From Lysobacter niastensis (lineage in GTDB: Bacteria; Pseudomonadota; Gammaproteobacteria; Xanthomonadales; Xanthomonadaceae), in the NCBI RefSeq assembly GCF_015453285.1, contig NZ_JADLZT010000003.1:186001-250000 (forward strand): 64,000 nt of DNA, in the 5' to 3' direction. A model generated the notes under the pieces. The model saw nothing but the letters and a program-made list of their open reading frames with translations, did no database searches and had not been told where the DNA came from. Shown piece by piece: positions 35,836 to 43,701 of this stretch (the stretch's first letter is position 1; the number at the start of each line of letters is the position of its first letter). The position numbers were made by a program, and so were the translations under genes.

Positions 35836-36156
35836 TCAGAACGGCATCTTCATGCCAGGCGGAATCGGCATGCCGGCGGTCGCGGCCGACATCCTCGCCT
35901 GCGATTCGGCGTTGACCTTGTTGACCGCATCATTGAAGGCCGCTGCGACCAGGTCCTCGGCCATTTCCGGATCACTGAGCACGCTCGGGTCGATGCGCAC
36001 CTTGCGGCACTCCATACGACCGGAGATGGTGACACTGACCATGCCGCCGCCGGCATTGCCGGTGACTTCGAGCTTGGCCAGTTCTTCCTGGGCGCGCTGC
36101 ACGTTCTCCTGCATCCGCTGCGCCTGCTGCATCAGTTGGGCGATATTTCCACGCAT
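35836..36156 (-). CDS. ybaB: YbaB/EbfC family nucleoid-associated protein
   Basis: 106-residue DNA-binding protein of the YbaB family. N-terminal helix ([25 protein letters not shown]), then [32 protein letters not shown] and a C-terminal tail rich in Gly, Pro and Met. It binds DNA with little sequence preference. Located between dnaX and recR as in most bacteria. Confidence 0.95.
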   Translation of the reverse strand: MRGNIAQLMQQAQRMQENVQRAQEELAKLEVTGNAGGGMVSVTISGRMECRKVRIDPSVLSDPEMAEDLVAAAFNDAVNKVNAESQARMSAATAGMPIPPGMKMPF

Positions 36157-36181
36157 GTCTTTCTACTCGTCTAGGTGAAGA

Positions 36182-36200
36182 ACCCCTCTGGCGAGGGGGT
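36182..36200 (-). terminator. Short hairpin in the dnaX-ybaB gap
   Basis: Stem accccctc / gaggggt region followed on the minus strand by tcttc. It could be a weak terminator of dnaX, or another REP-like half-element. Confidence 0.35.
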
Positions 36201-36236
36201 GGCCGCATCGCAAGGACGACGCGGCGCAGTGGGGAA

Positions 36237-38015
36237 TCAGTTCTCGTCGAACGGCCGGATCGAATCCGGCACGACGCGCGCGCCGTGCTGCGAAATCAGG
36301 CGCTGCACGTCTGGATCGTTCATGAAGATGGTTTCGGCGATGGCCTGGCGCTCGTCGCGGGCGCGCTCGTTGCGCTGGTGCAGCGATTCCGCCTTGGCCG
36401 CTTCCACGAACTTGATCTGCGGCACCTCGCCCAGCGCAGGAGCCAATGCTTCGGCGACCATCTTCACCATCGCGTCGCCGCGCAGGTGGTCGTCGGTGGG
36501 CGGCAGCGACAGACTCAGCACGCCGTTGGCATAACCGACGAAGCCGGCGTGTTCGGCCAGCAGACGCGCCGGACCGCGCAACGTGGTGGTCGAGACCAGT
36601 GCGTGCCATGCGTCATCGTCGGCGATGCCGGCCGACTGCGCGACGCCCGAAGGCATCGGCTCTGCGCGCACAGGGGCAGGCTCCTGGCGAACCGGCTCCT
36701 GACGAACCGGTTCCGCACGGACCGGTGCCGGCAATTCGGTCGCACGCGTTTCTTCCGCGGGTGCCGCAGCACGCGGCGGCTCGATGGACCTGGATTTGGC
36801 GGCTGTCTCCGCCAACGGATTCGGCGGGGGCACGCGTTGAGCGGACGGGGCCGGAACGGCCACGGCAGCCGCGCGCTGGACGGGCTCGCGCGCCACCGCG
36901 CTGCCCCCCGCTGCGGGCACGCGCGCACCGTCGCCCTCGGAGGGGCGGAACGCCAGCATGCGCAACACCGCCATCTCGAAACCGGCGCGGGGACTCGGCG
37001 CCAGCGGCAGGTCGCGCCGGCCGTTCAAGGCCATCTGGTACCAGAGCTGCACCACTTCGGCACGCAGTCGCGCGGCCAGTGCATCGACATCGACGCCATC
37101 GGCCTCCACGGTCGCACCCGGTACAAGTTGCCGTACCTGGATGCGGTGCAACGCATCGGCCAGCGCATCCAGCACGCTGCTCCAATCAGGCGAGAACTCG
37201 GCGAGCGTCGCCACTTCCGCGAGCAGGCGTTCGCCGTCGCCCTCAGCCAAGGCGTTGAGCACGGCGCCGACGCGCGTGCGATCGACCGTGCCGAGCATCG
37301 CCGCGACCGCGGCATCGCCCAGCTCGCCGCCGGTGTAGGCAATCGCCTGGTCCAGCAGCGACAGGCCGTCGCGCAGGCTGCCGTCGGCGGCCTTGGCGAG
37401 CTGACGTATCGCGCCTGACTCGGCCGCGATGGCTTCCGCCTCGAGGATGCGGGTCATCTGCCCCTGGATCTGCTGCTCGTCCAGGCGCTTGAGGTTGAAC
37501 TGCAGGCAGCGCGACAGCACCGTCACCGGCAGCTTCTGCGGGTCGGTGGTCGCGAGCAGGAACTTCACGTGCCCCGGCGGCTCTTCCAGTGTCTTCAGCA
37601 ACGCGTTGAAAGCCGACTTCGACAGCATGTGCACTTCGTCGATCAGGTAGACCTTCACCCGGCCGCGACTGGGCATGTACTGGGCGTTGTCGATGACCTC
37701 GCGCACGTCGTCGACACCGGTGTTGCTGGCGGCGTCGATTTCGAGCAGGTCGATGAAGCGGCCGGCGTCGATGTCGCGGCAGGAGGCGCACTCTCCGCAC
37801 GGTTCGGCGGAGGTGCCCCGCTCGCAATTGAGCGACTTGGCGAAGATGCGCGCGATCGTGGTCTTGCCGACGCCACGCGTACCGGTGAACAGGAAGGCGT
37901 GGTGCACGCGGCCTGAATCGAGCGCATTGGTAAGCGCTCGGACCACGTGCTCCTGCCCCACCAGTTCGGCGAAGCGCTTCGGACGCCACTTGCGGGCGAG
38001 GACGAGGTAGGACAT
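36237..38015 (-). CDS. dnaX: DNA polymerase III subunit tau (DnaX)
   Basis: 592-residue clamp-loader motor. AAA+ core with Walker A GTRGVGKTT (45-53), zinc cysteines C64, C73, C76 and C79, Walker B with DEVH, and the SRC motif. A Pro/Ala/Glu-rich linker (about 400-480) contains the repeated unit PVRxEP. The C-terminal region (about 490-592) should bind DnaB and the alpha subunit. No A-rich slippery heptamer like that of E. coli dnaX is visible in the linker, so a separate gamma form is not predicted. The ATG at 38015 gives the usual SYLVLARKWRP start. Confidence 0.95.
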   Translation of the reverse strand: MSYLVLARKWRPKRFAELVGQEHVVRALTNALDSGRVHHAFLFTGTRGVGKTTIARIFAKSLNCERGTSAEPCGECASCRDIDAGRFIDLLEIDAASNTGVDDVREVIDNAQYMPSRGRVKVYLIDEVHMLSKSAFNALLKTLEEPPGHVKFLLATTDPQKLPVTVLSRCLQFNLKRLDEQQIQGQMTRILEAEAIAAESGAIRQLAKAADGSLRDGLSLLDQAIAYTGGELGDAAVAAMLGTVDRTRVGAVLNALAEGDGERLLAEVATLAEFSPDWSSVLDALADALHRIQVRQLVPGATVEADGVDVDALAARLRAEVVQLWYQMALNGRRDLPLAPSPRAGFEMAVLRMLAFRPSEGDGARVPAAGGSAVAREPVQRAAAVAVPAPSAQRVPPPNPLAETAAKSRSIEPPRAAAPAEETRATELPAPVRAEPVRQEPVRQEPAPVRAEPMPSGVAQSAGIADDDAWHALVSTTTLRGPARLLAEHAGFVGYANGVLSLSLPPTDDHLRGDAMVKMVAEALAPALGEVPQIKFVEAAKAESLHQRNERARDERQAIAETIFMNDPDVQRLISQHGARVVPDSIRPFDEN

Positions 38016-38187
38016 GTCACCATTCTGCCGCGCCACGATCCCGTTTGCCCACCCTGAACACAAACGCGCCGCAGCGCGCCGGGAACCATGCCCCTGGGCT
38101 TTGTTGTGGTGACCCACCTTCGCCGGTTAGAATCTTCGACCCTGGAAACGGCCGGATGCCGCGTTCAGGGCTGCAAGCCCCAGGTGC

Positions 38188-38280
38188 GGAGAGGTGTCCG
38201 AGTGGTTGAAGGAGCACGCCTGGAAAGTGTGTAAGCGTCTAAACCGCGCTTCGGGGGTTCGAATCCCCCTCTCTCCGCCA
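38188..38280 (+). tRNA. tRNA-Ser (GGA)
   Basis: 93 bases with encoded CCA. Acceptor stem ggagagg, long variable arm typical of serine tRNA, anticodon loop CUGGAAA giving anticodon GGA, T-loop ttcgaat. Confidence 0.96.
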
Positions 38281-38300
38281 GCTTCGTCTTGCACGACAAG

Positions 38301-38325
38301 GCCCCGCCCGCAACGCGGGGCTTTT
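38301..38325 (+). terminator. Terminator of tRNA-Ser(GGA)
   Basis: Stem gccccgc / gcggggc with a 7-base loop, followed by TTTT, 20 bases past the tRNA. Confidence 0.8.
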
Positions 38326-38340
38326 GATGAAAAAGTCCAT

Positions 38341-38448
38341 GGTGGCCCCGTCGGCCCCTCGCGACGCTAGGTCGAAAACCCCGCCAGGGCCGGAAGGCAG
38401 CAACGGTATCGACTGACGCGGGTGCCGAGGTCAGCCGGCGGGGCCGCC
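38341..38448 (+). ncRNA. ffs: 4.5S RNA, signal recognition particle RNA
   Basis: About 108 bases that fold into one long hairpin: ggtggcccc at the start pairs with ggggccgcc at the end. The apical part has the universally conserved elements ccagggccggaaggcag (GGAA tetraloop) and cagcaacggta. Partner of Ffh in co-translational protein targeting. Followed by a T-run (38452-38456) that can terminate it. Lies close behind tRNA-Ser and divergent from dnaX. Confidence 0.97.
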
Positions 38449-38453
38449 GCCTT

Positions 38454-38580
38454 TTTGGGGCTCCGCCCCAAACGGCCCACGATTCGCTGCGCGAATCCCG
38501 GGTCCCGCTATGTACTTCCGAACCCCGCGGCTTCGCCGCGCCCCCTTACCAAGGGGGCTCTCCTCCAGCAGGTTTGCTGG
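38454..38580. repeat. Array of five short stem-loops downstream of ffs
   Basis: Five palindromes follow one another: 38454-38472 (tttgggg/ccccaaa), 38481-38497 (gattcg/cgaatc), 38526-38540 (cgcgg/ccgcg), 38541-38557 (ccccctt/aaggggg) and 38565-38580 (ccagca/tgctgg). None belongs to a gene. The first may be part of the ffs terminator. The rest of the gap to 38647 shows nothing recognisable. Confidence 0.6.
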
Positions 38581-38647
38581 CGAATTGCATGCATTCAACT
38601 TGGCTGCGCCGCGTTTGGGCTTGAGGAGCCTGACTTCGCAGGACGCA

Positions 38648-39646
38648 TCACTCCACGATCGCAAGCGCGTCCGGTTCGCGGCCGGTGGTCCAGCGGTCGA
38701 TGACTTTCCACGTCGCGGTGTCGATCACCGCGATCTCGTCGCCGCCGCTGATCGCGACATACACGCGCGGCCGCTCCGGATCGGCGATCACGCCGATCGG
38801 CAGTGCAGCGCGTCCAAGCAGGGTTTCCCGATATTCCACGCCAGCACGCGCCAGCGGGATCGCCCGCTCCACCCGTTTGCGTTCGGCATCGATCACGGAG
38901 AGCGTTGCCGCACGGGCATTCGTTGCCAGCGCGGTGCCACCGTCCGCCGTGAACACGACACGGATCGGGAAGCCTGGGCTTTGGAGCGTATGCAGTACCT
39001 TCAACGTTGCAGGATCGTGCACCGTGATGGTGCCGGCCTCGCGATTGCTGACCCACACCTCGCCATGTCCTGGTCGCACCGCCACGCCCTCGGCGCCCGC
39101 GCCGGCGGCGACTTCGTGCGTCTTGCGCAGCGCGCGCAGATCGATGCGGCTCACTGTGCCGGCGTCGATCTTGGTGACGTAGGCGAACCGTCCATCCTCG
39201 GAAACGGCCACCATGTGCCCGCGCCCTTCACCCAGGTCGATGGCCGAATCGACGCGTCCGGCCGCGATGTCCACGACTAGCAGCTTGTGCGAGGCCTCGG
39301 TGGTCACGACGGCGCGCCGGGTTCCGGGCACGAAACGCATCCCGTGTGGGCGGCCGTGCTCGCCCAGGTCGAGCGTCCGCGTCTTGTTCGAGTCCAGCTC
39401 GCGCACGCTAATGGTGTTGCCGGGCGAACCGGCGCCGTAATTGCTGACCAGTGCCGTGCGGCCATCGGCACTGACGACGATCTCGTGCGGCCCCTGCCCC
39501 GTCGCGAACTCGCCGAGCTTGCGGCCATCCTGCGTCGACAGGCGCCAGACGGTATCGGCCGACTTGTTGCCGACCAGCAGTTCGACGGCCTGCGCTCCAG
39601 GCGCCAGCAGCATCAGCGACAACACCAGGAAAGCCGGACGGATCAT
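38648..39646 (-). CDS. Periplasmic YVTN/YncE-like beta-propeller protein
   Basis: 332 residues. Signal peptide (about 1-20, ending GAQA), then about seven blades of the YVTN type, seen as repeated patterns such as LLVGNKSADTVWRL, ALVSNYGAGSPGNTISV, AVVTTEASHKLLVVDI and EVWVSNREAGTITVHDP. Such propellers bind DNA, metals or proteins in the periplasm; YncE-like proteins have no confirmed enzymatic role. No haem motif is present, which argues against the nitrite-reductase NirF/NirS relatives. Ends facing ffs; moaE ends 29 bases upstream of its coding start. Confidence 0.8.
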   Translation of the reverse strand: MIRPAFLVLSLMLLAPGAQAVELLVGNKSADTVWRLSTQDGRKLGEFATGQGPHEIVVSADGRTALVSNYGAGSPGNTISVRELDSNKTRTLDLGEHGRPHGMRFVPGTRRAVVTTEASHKLLVVDIAAGRVDSAIDLGEGRGHMVAVSEDGRFAYVTKIDAGTVSRIDLRALRKTHEVAAGAGAEGVAVRPGHGEVWVSNREAGTITVHDPATLKVLHTLQSPGFPIRVVFTADGGTALATNARAATLSVIDAERKRVERAIPLARAGVEYRETLLGRAALPIGVIADPERPRVYVAISGGDEIAVIDTATWKVIDRWTTGREPDALAIVE

Positions 39647-39674
39647 CGAGGCAGCTCCTTGCTCGGTTTGGACG

Positions 39675-40097
39675 TCAGCGCGAGTCCGGGTGCAGCCAGC
39701 CGGCGTCGCCGTCGGCGTACTGCTCGTGCTTCCAGATCGGCACCCGCGCCTTCACCTCGTCGATGATGTAGCGGCAGGCCGCGAACGCGGCGTCGCGATG
39801 GGCGGCGCTGACGCCGACCCAGACCGCCAGCTCGCCGATCGCAAGATCGCCGATGCGGTGTACGCAATGCGCATCGACGATCGCGAACCTGTCCATCGCC
39901 TCGTCCAGGATGCGCTGCCCTTCGGCCTCCGCCAAGGCGACGTACGCTTCGTAGCGCAGCCCTCCGACGGCACGGTTCTCATTGTGATTGCGCACCCAGC
40001 CTTCGAAACTGGCGTAGCCGCCGACGCGGTCGTCGAGCAGTTGCGCGCGCAGGGTTGCGGTGTCGAACGGGGTTTCGGAAAGGCTGAAGCGTTTCAT
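39675..40097 (-). CDS. moaE: Molybdopterin synthase catalytic subunit
   Basis: 140-residue large subunit of MPT synthase, which inserts dithiolene sulfur into cyclic pyranopterin phosphate. Typical motifs GYASFEGWVRNHNENRAV, LRYEAYVALAEAEGQ, VHRIGDLAIGE and VKARVPIWKHEQY, with the catalytic lysines in the last. The ATG at 40097 is the start. A 155-base gap with hairpins separates it from moaD, its partner subunit. Confidence 0.95.
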   Translation of the reverse strand: MKRFSLSETPFDTATLRAQLLDDRVGGYASFEGWVRNHNENRAVGGLRYEAYVALAEAEGQRILDEAMDRFAIVDAHCVHRIGDLAIGELAVWVGVSAAHRDAAFAACRYIIDEVKARVPIWKHEQYADGDAGWLHPDSR

Positions 40098-40190
40098 CGG
40101 TTCGATTTTCGCATCATCGGACGCAAGTGGCATTCGCGGTTGAAACCGCTGCCTTCCATGGCGATGCCTCATCGGCTCCGGAAGATCCGG

Positions 40191-40240
40191 CCCGGCCATC
40201 CATGGCCGGGCGTTCGCTGGTGCGCGAGCCCGTGGCTCGC
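40191..40240. repeat. Two stem-loops in the moaD-moaE gap
   Basis: Palindromes cccggccat/atggccggg (40191-40210) and gcgagcc/ggctcgc (40224-40240). They lie inside the moa transcription unit and could modulate moaE relative to moaD. Confidence 0.5.
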
Positions 40241-40252
40241 GAGCGCACGCGC

Positions 40253-40492
40253 TCACCCCCCGCTCACGGGGGGAATGAAGGCAATCTCGCTGCCGCTTCG
40301 CACGGCGTCGTCCCAGCGCGCGAACTCGCCGTCGACCGCCACGCGCAGCCGATCCTGCGGCAGCGCGAAGCCATGGCGGGCACGCAAGGCTTCGTAGAGC
40401 GCACGCAGGTCGCCGCCGGCCTCCACGGTTTCGCTGGCGACACCGGCGGCATCGCGCAAGCTGGCGAAATACAACACGGTGATCAGCGCCAT
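40253..40492 (-). CDS. moaD: Molybdopterin synthase sulfur carrier subunit
   Basis: 79-residue ubiquitin-like protein ending in the diagnostic Gly-Gly (IPPVSGG), which becomes the C-terminal thiocarboxylate. Start ATG 40492 overlaps the moaC stop (ATGA). Confidence 0.94.
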   Translation of the reverse strand: MALITVLYFASLRDAAGVASETVEAGGDLRALYEALRARHGFALPQDRLRVAVDGEFARWDDAVRSGSEIAFIPPVSGG

Positions 40493-40980
40493 CACGCGGC
40501 TCCAAAGTCGTGGCGTCCGCCACGCTTGCCGAGCAGTTTGGCCGGGCCGATGACGATGCGGTGCGACAGGGCCTTGCACATGTCGTAAACGGTCAGCGCG
40601 GCAACAGTGGCGCCGGTCAACGCCTCCATTTCCACGCCGGTGCGATGCGTGGTCTTGACCGCGCATTCGATGCGCAGCGAGTTCTCGCCATCCCAGTCGA
40701 TGCCGACGCGGCACCCGTCGATGGGCAAGGGATGACAGAACGGGATCAGTTCGTGGGTGCGCTTCACCGCCATGGTCGCGGCCACGATCGCGGTTTCAAC
40801 GATGCCTCCCTTGGCGCTTTTGAGCCCGCTGGCGCGCAACTGCGTGGCAACGTCGGCAGGAAAGCGCACACGGCATTCGGCGCGCGCCTCGCGCGCGGTG
40901 ACGGCCTTCGCCGACACATCGACCATGGCCGGCCGCCCTGCGGGATCAAGGTGGGTCAGCTTCTTTGCTCGTGTCTTCAT
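40492..40980 (-). CDS. moaC: Cyclic pyranopterin monophosphate synthase
   Basis: 162-residue enzyme of the first step of molybdenum cofactor synthesis, acting on the MoaA product. It has [17 protein letters not shown], the conserved [12 protein letters not shown] loop, [19 protein letters not shown] and a C-terminal lysine-rich region. It begins at the base after the moaA stop and overlaps moaD by 4 bases. Confidence 0.96.
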   Translation of the reverse strand: MKTRAKKLTHLDPAGRPAMVDVSAKAVTAREARAECRVRFPADVATQLRASGLKSAKGGIVETAIVAATMAVKRTHELIPFCHPLPIDGCRVGIDWDGENSLRIECAVKTTHRTGVEMEALTGATVAALTVYDMCKALSHRIVIGPAKLLGKRGGRHDFGAA

Positions 40981-42003
40981 TCAACCGCCAATCAAGTACA
41001 TCTCGACGTGCTTGCGGGGCGCGGACGCGGCTCCGCGCACTTCGCTGTAGCGGTCGCCGCGGCGCGCCCAGATCGCGGCTACGCGATCTCCCAGCGCGGC
41101 CTCGCCTTCCCCCAACGCCGCGCGCAGATCGTGGCCGTCGGCCGCGAACAGGCAGGTGTACACCTTGCCGTCGGCGGAGACGCGCGCGCGATGGCAATCG
41201 CCGCAGAACGGCTCGCTGACGGAGCTTACGAATCCGATCTCGCCCTGCCCGTCGGCGAAGGCGTAACGCGAGGCAACTTCACCGCGGTACTGCGCTTCCA
41301 GCGGCCGCAGCGGCCAGCGCGCGGCGATCCGGTCGCGCAGTTCGCGAGAAGGTACGACGCGTTCGCGGACCCAGCCATTGCAGGTGCCGACGTCCATGTA
41401 TTCGATGAAGCGCACGATGTGGCCGCTGTCGCGAAAGCGCTCGACGAGCGGAAGCACCTGATCCTCGTTGATGCCGCGCTCGACCACGCAGTTGATCTTG
41501 ATCGACTCGAATCCAGCGGCCTGCGCCGCATCGATCCCGGCGAGCACATCGGCGATGTCGCCACGGCCGCCGGACATCTCGCGAAAGCGCTGGGGATCCA
41601 GTGCATCCAGGCTGACCGTGATGCGACCGAGCCCGGCCTCGCGTAGCGCGCGCGCCTGCGCGGCCAGCAGCGAGCCATTCGTGGTCAGTGCAATGTCTTC
41701 CAGCCCCTGAATCGCGGCCAGACGGCGCACCAGGTCGGGCAGACGCTTGCGCAGCAGCGGCTCGCCGCCGGTCAGGCGCAGCTTGCGCACGCCCGCCCGC
41801 ACGAAGCCGCGCACGAGCACCTCGATCTCGTCGAACGACAAGCGCTCCGCCGAATCAAACCCGTAGTCGTCCGGAACGCGGTCGGCCGGCATGCAATACG
41901 GACAGCGGAAGTTGCACGCCTCGATCACCGACAGGCGCAGGTCTCGCAGCGGGCGGCCGCGAAGATCGAGCGGGAGCGAAGGTAGCGCGGTCACGGCGCT
42001 CAT
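40981..42003 (-). CDS. moaA: GTP 3',8-cyclase (radical SAM)
   Basis: 340-residue radical SAM enzyme that starts molybdenum cofactor synthesis from GTP. The N-terminal 4Fe-4S motif C30-x3-C34-x2-C37 (ACNFRCPYC) and a second cluster in FCGDCHRARVSADGKVYTC are present. The C-terminal GG is required for activity. The start overlaps the stop of the upstream metallo-beta-lactamase-fold gene (ATGA). Confidence 0.96.
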   Translation of the reverse strand: MSAVTALPSLPLDLRGRPLRDLRLSVIEACNFRCPYCMPADRVPDDYGFDSAERLSFDEIEVLVRGFVRAGVRKLRLTGGEPLLRKRLPDLVRRLAAIQGLEDIALTTNGSLLAAQARALREAGLGRITVSLDALDPQRFREMSGGRGDIADVLAGIDAAQAAGFESIKINCVVERGINEDQVLPLVERFRDSGHIVRFIEYMDVGTCNGWVRERVVPSRELRDRIAARWPLRPLEAQYRGEVASRYAFADGQGEIGFVSSVSEPFCGDCHRARVSADGKVYTCLFAADGHDLRAALGEGEAALGDRVAAIWARRGDRYSEVRGAASAPRKHVEMYLIGG

Positions 42004-42758
42004 GCCGCCTCCGATCTCGCCGCGGTGGGTTCGCTCAACGCCACGACCTCACCAGGATGTGCGACGCGATAGCCGCGCCCGGACAGCGTTTCGCCATCGT
42101 GCCGGTCGGCGTAGTGGTACAGCAGGCAGCGTTCGAGCAGTTCGCGCGGATATTCACGCTCCAGATCATCGATACCGCTGTGCGAAGGATTGCCATGCAG
42201 CGCGCAATCGTGGGCAACCAGTTCACCGGCATCGGCGAAGCGCGCCAGCGTTTCGGGGATCGGCCGCGTGTCGCCGGTCCACACCACACTGCCACGCAAA
42301 CGCAGCCCATAGGCGGTTTCCGGCCAGTGATGCCGCGTGGGAAACACTTCCAGCCGCACGCCCTCGTGCCAGAACGAGACTCCGACCGGAATTACCTGGA
42401 ATGCATCCCAGAAGTTCGCCCCGCCTTCAGCCAGCGTATTGGGATAGTCGCCGACGCGCTGGTGAAGCAGCGGCACGACCGTCGCCGGCACATATACCTT
42501 CATCTTGCCGCGGCGCGCCTCGTCGAAGTAATTCGACACGAATAGCCGCTCAAACCCGGCGACGTGGTCGAGATGCGTATGGGTGATGAACAACGCGTGC
42601 GGCGCCTTGCCGTAATGGGCGAGATAAGCGGTCAGGCCTTCGCCGCCGCAGTCGATCGTCAGCCACGGCGCGCCATCGCGCTCGATCGTCGCCATCGCCG
42701 AACCGAGCTCGACCGCCGACGCGTTGCCGACGCCGTGCAGACGCAGTTGCCAGCCCAT
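42000..42758 (-). CDS. Metallo-beta-lactamase-fold hydrolase of unknown substrate
   Basis: 252 residues. The zinc-binding motif is THTHLDHVAGF near residues 59-69, followed by RHHWPETAYGLRL, WTGDTRPIPE and AHDCALHG, which supply further ligands. The fold suits phosphodiesterase or lactonase chemistry, but the substrate cannot be named from sequence. It is locked between kdkA (one base between stop and start) and moaA (4-base overlap) on the same strand, so it is co-expressed with LPS-core and molybdenum cofactor genes. The ATG at 42758 fits; upstream in-frame sequence lies inside kdkA. Confidence 0.8.
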   Translation of the reverse strand: MGWQLRLHGVGNASAVELGSAMATIERDGAPWLTIDCGGEGLTAYLAHYGKAPHALFITHTHLDHVAGFERLFVSNYFDEARRGKMKVYVPATVVPLLHQRVGDYPNTLAEGGANFWDAFQVIPVGVSFWHEGVRLEVFPTRHHWPETAYGLRLRGSVVWTGDTRPIPETLARFADAGELVAHDCALHGNPSHSGIDDLEREYPRELLERCLLYHYADRHDGETLSGRGYRVAHPGEVVALSEPTAARSEAA

Positions 42759-42759
42759 C

Positions 42760-43509
42760 TCAGAACCCTCGTTGCCAGGCGCGATCGTACGCCTGGCGCA
42801 GCCTGGAGAAATCGCGCTCGATGTCCTCCATTGGGCGCCCGCCACGCAACTTCAACAGGGAACGCTTGAGCCTTGCCAGGTTGCGCTCCCGCCAGCCGGT
42901 GGCCGGGATCCGCAGCCGCCCCCGGTCCAGGTCGATGACCCAGCCGCGGCCGGTGGTGTCGAACAGCAGGTTATGGGCGTTGAGGTCAGCATGATCGAGG
43001 CCGGCCCGATGCATGCGTGCGATCAGCCGCCCGGCCTCCTCCCAAGGCGCGCCGTCGCCGGCGACCGCGGCCCGATCGGCCAGCGAACGCACGTCATTGA
43101 GACGCTCCAGCAGGATGGCCGCGTGATAATGCATGCCCTCGCGCCGGTAATAGGCGGCGATGGGCTTGGGTACCGGAACGCCCTTCTCGGCAACGGCTCG
43201 TGTCAGGCGGAACTCGGCGAAGCTGCGCGTTTCGCGCGCCCCGTGCCACCAGTAGCGATCGCGGCTGAAGCGCGCAACTATGCCGCCGCGCAGGTAGCGG
43301 CGTAGCAGCGTAGGACCAAAGGGCGCATCGACGAACCAGGCGCCACCGCGTCCTCCGCTTTCGACCGGACGAGCGCGTTCGCCCCAGAACGACGGCGAAA
43401 ACCATTCCGGGTTCGCTTGCCGCACGCGGCCAAGGTCGAACAGAATCCCGCCATATCCGCTTTCGTCGCGGAAAGGCGTCAGTCCTTCGGTGGCGTCATA
43501 CCCCGTCAT
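42760..43509 (-). CDS. kdkA: 3-deoxy-D-manno-octulosonic acid kinase
   Basis: 249-residue protein-kinase-fold enzyme that phosphorylates KDO of the LPS inner core at O-4, typical where only one KDO is added. Catalytic loop [12 protein letters not shown] and metal-binding [10 protein letters not shown] are visible. It also has [20 protein letters not shown] near the N-terminus, a family motif. Divergent from a GT9 gene, with palindromes in the gap, so core assembly and kinase share a control region. Confidence 0.94.
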   Translation of the reverse strand: MTGYDATEGLTPFRDESGYGGILFDLGRVRQANPEWFSPSFWGERARPVESGGRGGAWFVDAPFGPTLLRRYLRGGIVARFSRDRYWWHGARETRSFAEFRLTRAVAEKGVPVPKPIAAYYRREGMHYHAAILLERLNDVRSLADRAAVAGDGAPWEEAGRLIARMHRAGLDHADLNAHNLLFDTTGRGWVIDLDRGRLRIPATGWRERNLARLKRSLLKLRGGRPMEDIERDFSRLRQAYDRAWQRGF

Positions 43510-43597
43510 TCCACGGAGTCTAGCAATTCACGTGCCCAGGAATCCGCTCTCATGTTTCGCATGGCCCTCGCTGGCGTTGCCCGCCCAGAGAGAGGGG

Positions 43598-43685
43598 GTG
43601 GATGTCTATCCACGACCGAACGATGACGCTCTCCTTCGGACGGGCAGCGCCTGCCCGAAGGGTGTCTGGCCCATGGGCCAGACAC
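43598..43685. repeat. Three palindromes between kdkA and the GT9 gene
   Basis: 43598-43613 gtggat/atccac, 43641-43657 cgggcag/ctgcccg, and 43662-43685, a perfect 24-base palindrome gtgtctggcc...agacac. They fill the 192-base divergent gap. They could be terminators of antisense reads, operators or REP halves; no coding potential. Confidence 0.6.
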
Positions 43686-43701
43686 GAGGGGCGTGCGCAG
43701 C

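Noticed and set aside
38422-38703. Possible small gene overlapping the end of the SRP RNA
   Set aside because: It overlaps ffs and the 3' end of the propeller gene, has no ribosome binding site and consists of hairpin sequence.
42000-42758. Glyoxalase II or beta-lactamase as the function of the MBL-fold protein
   Set aside because: It lacks glyoxalase II substrate motifs, a true gloB is present at 48478, and it has no signal peptide as a secreted beta-lactamase would.
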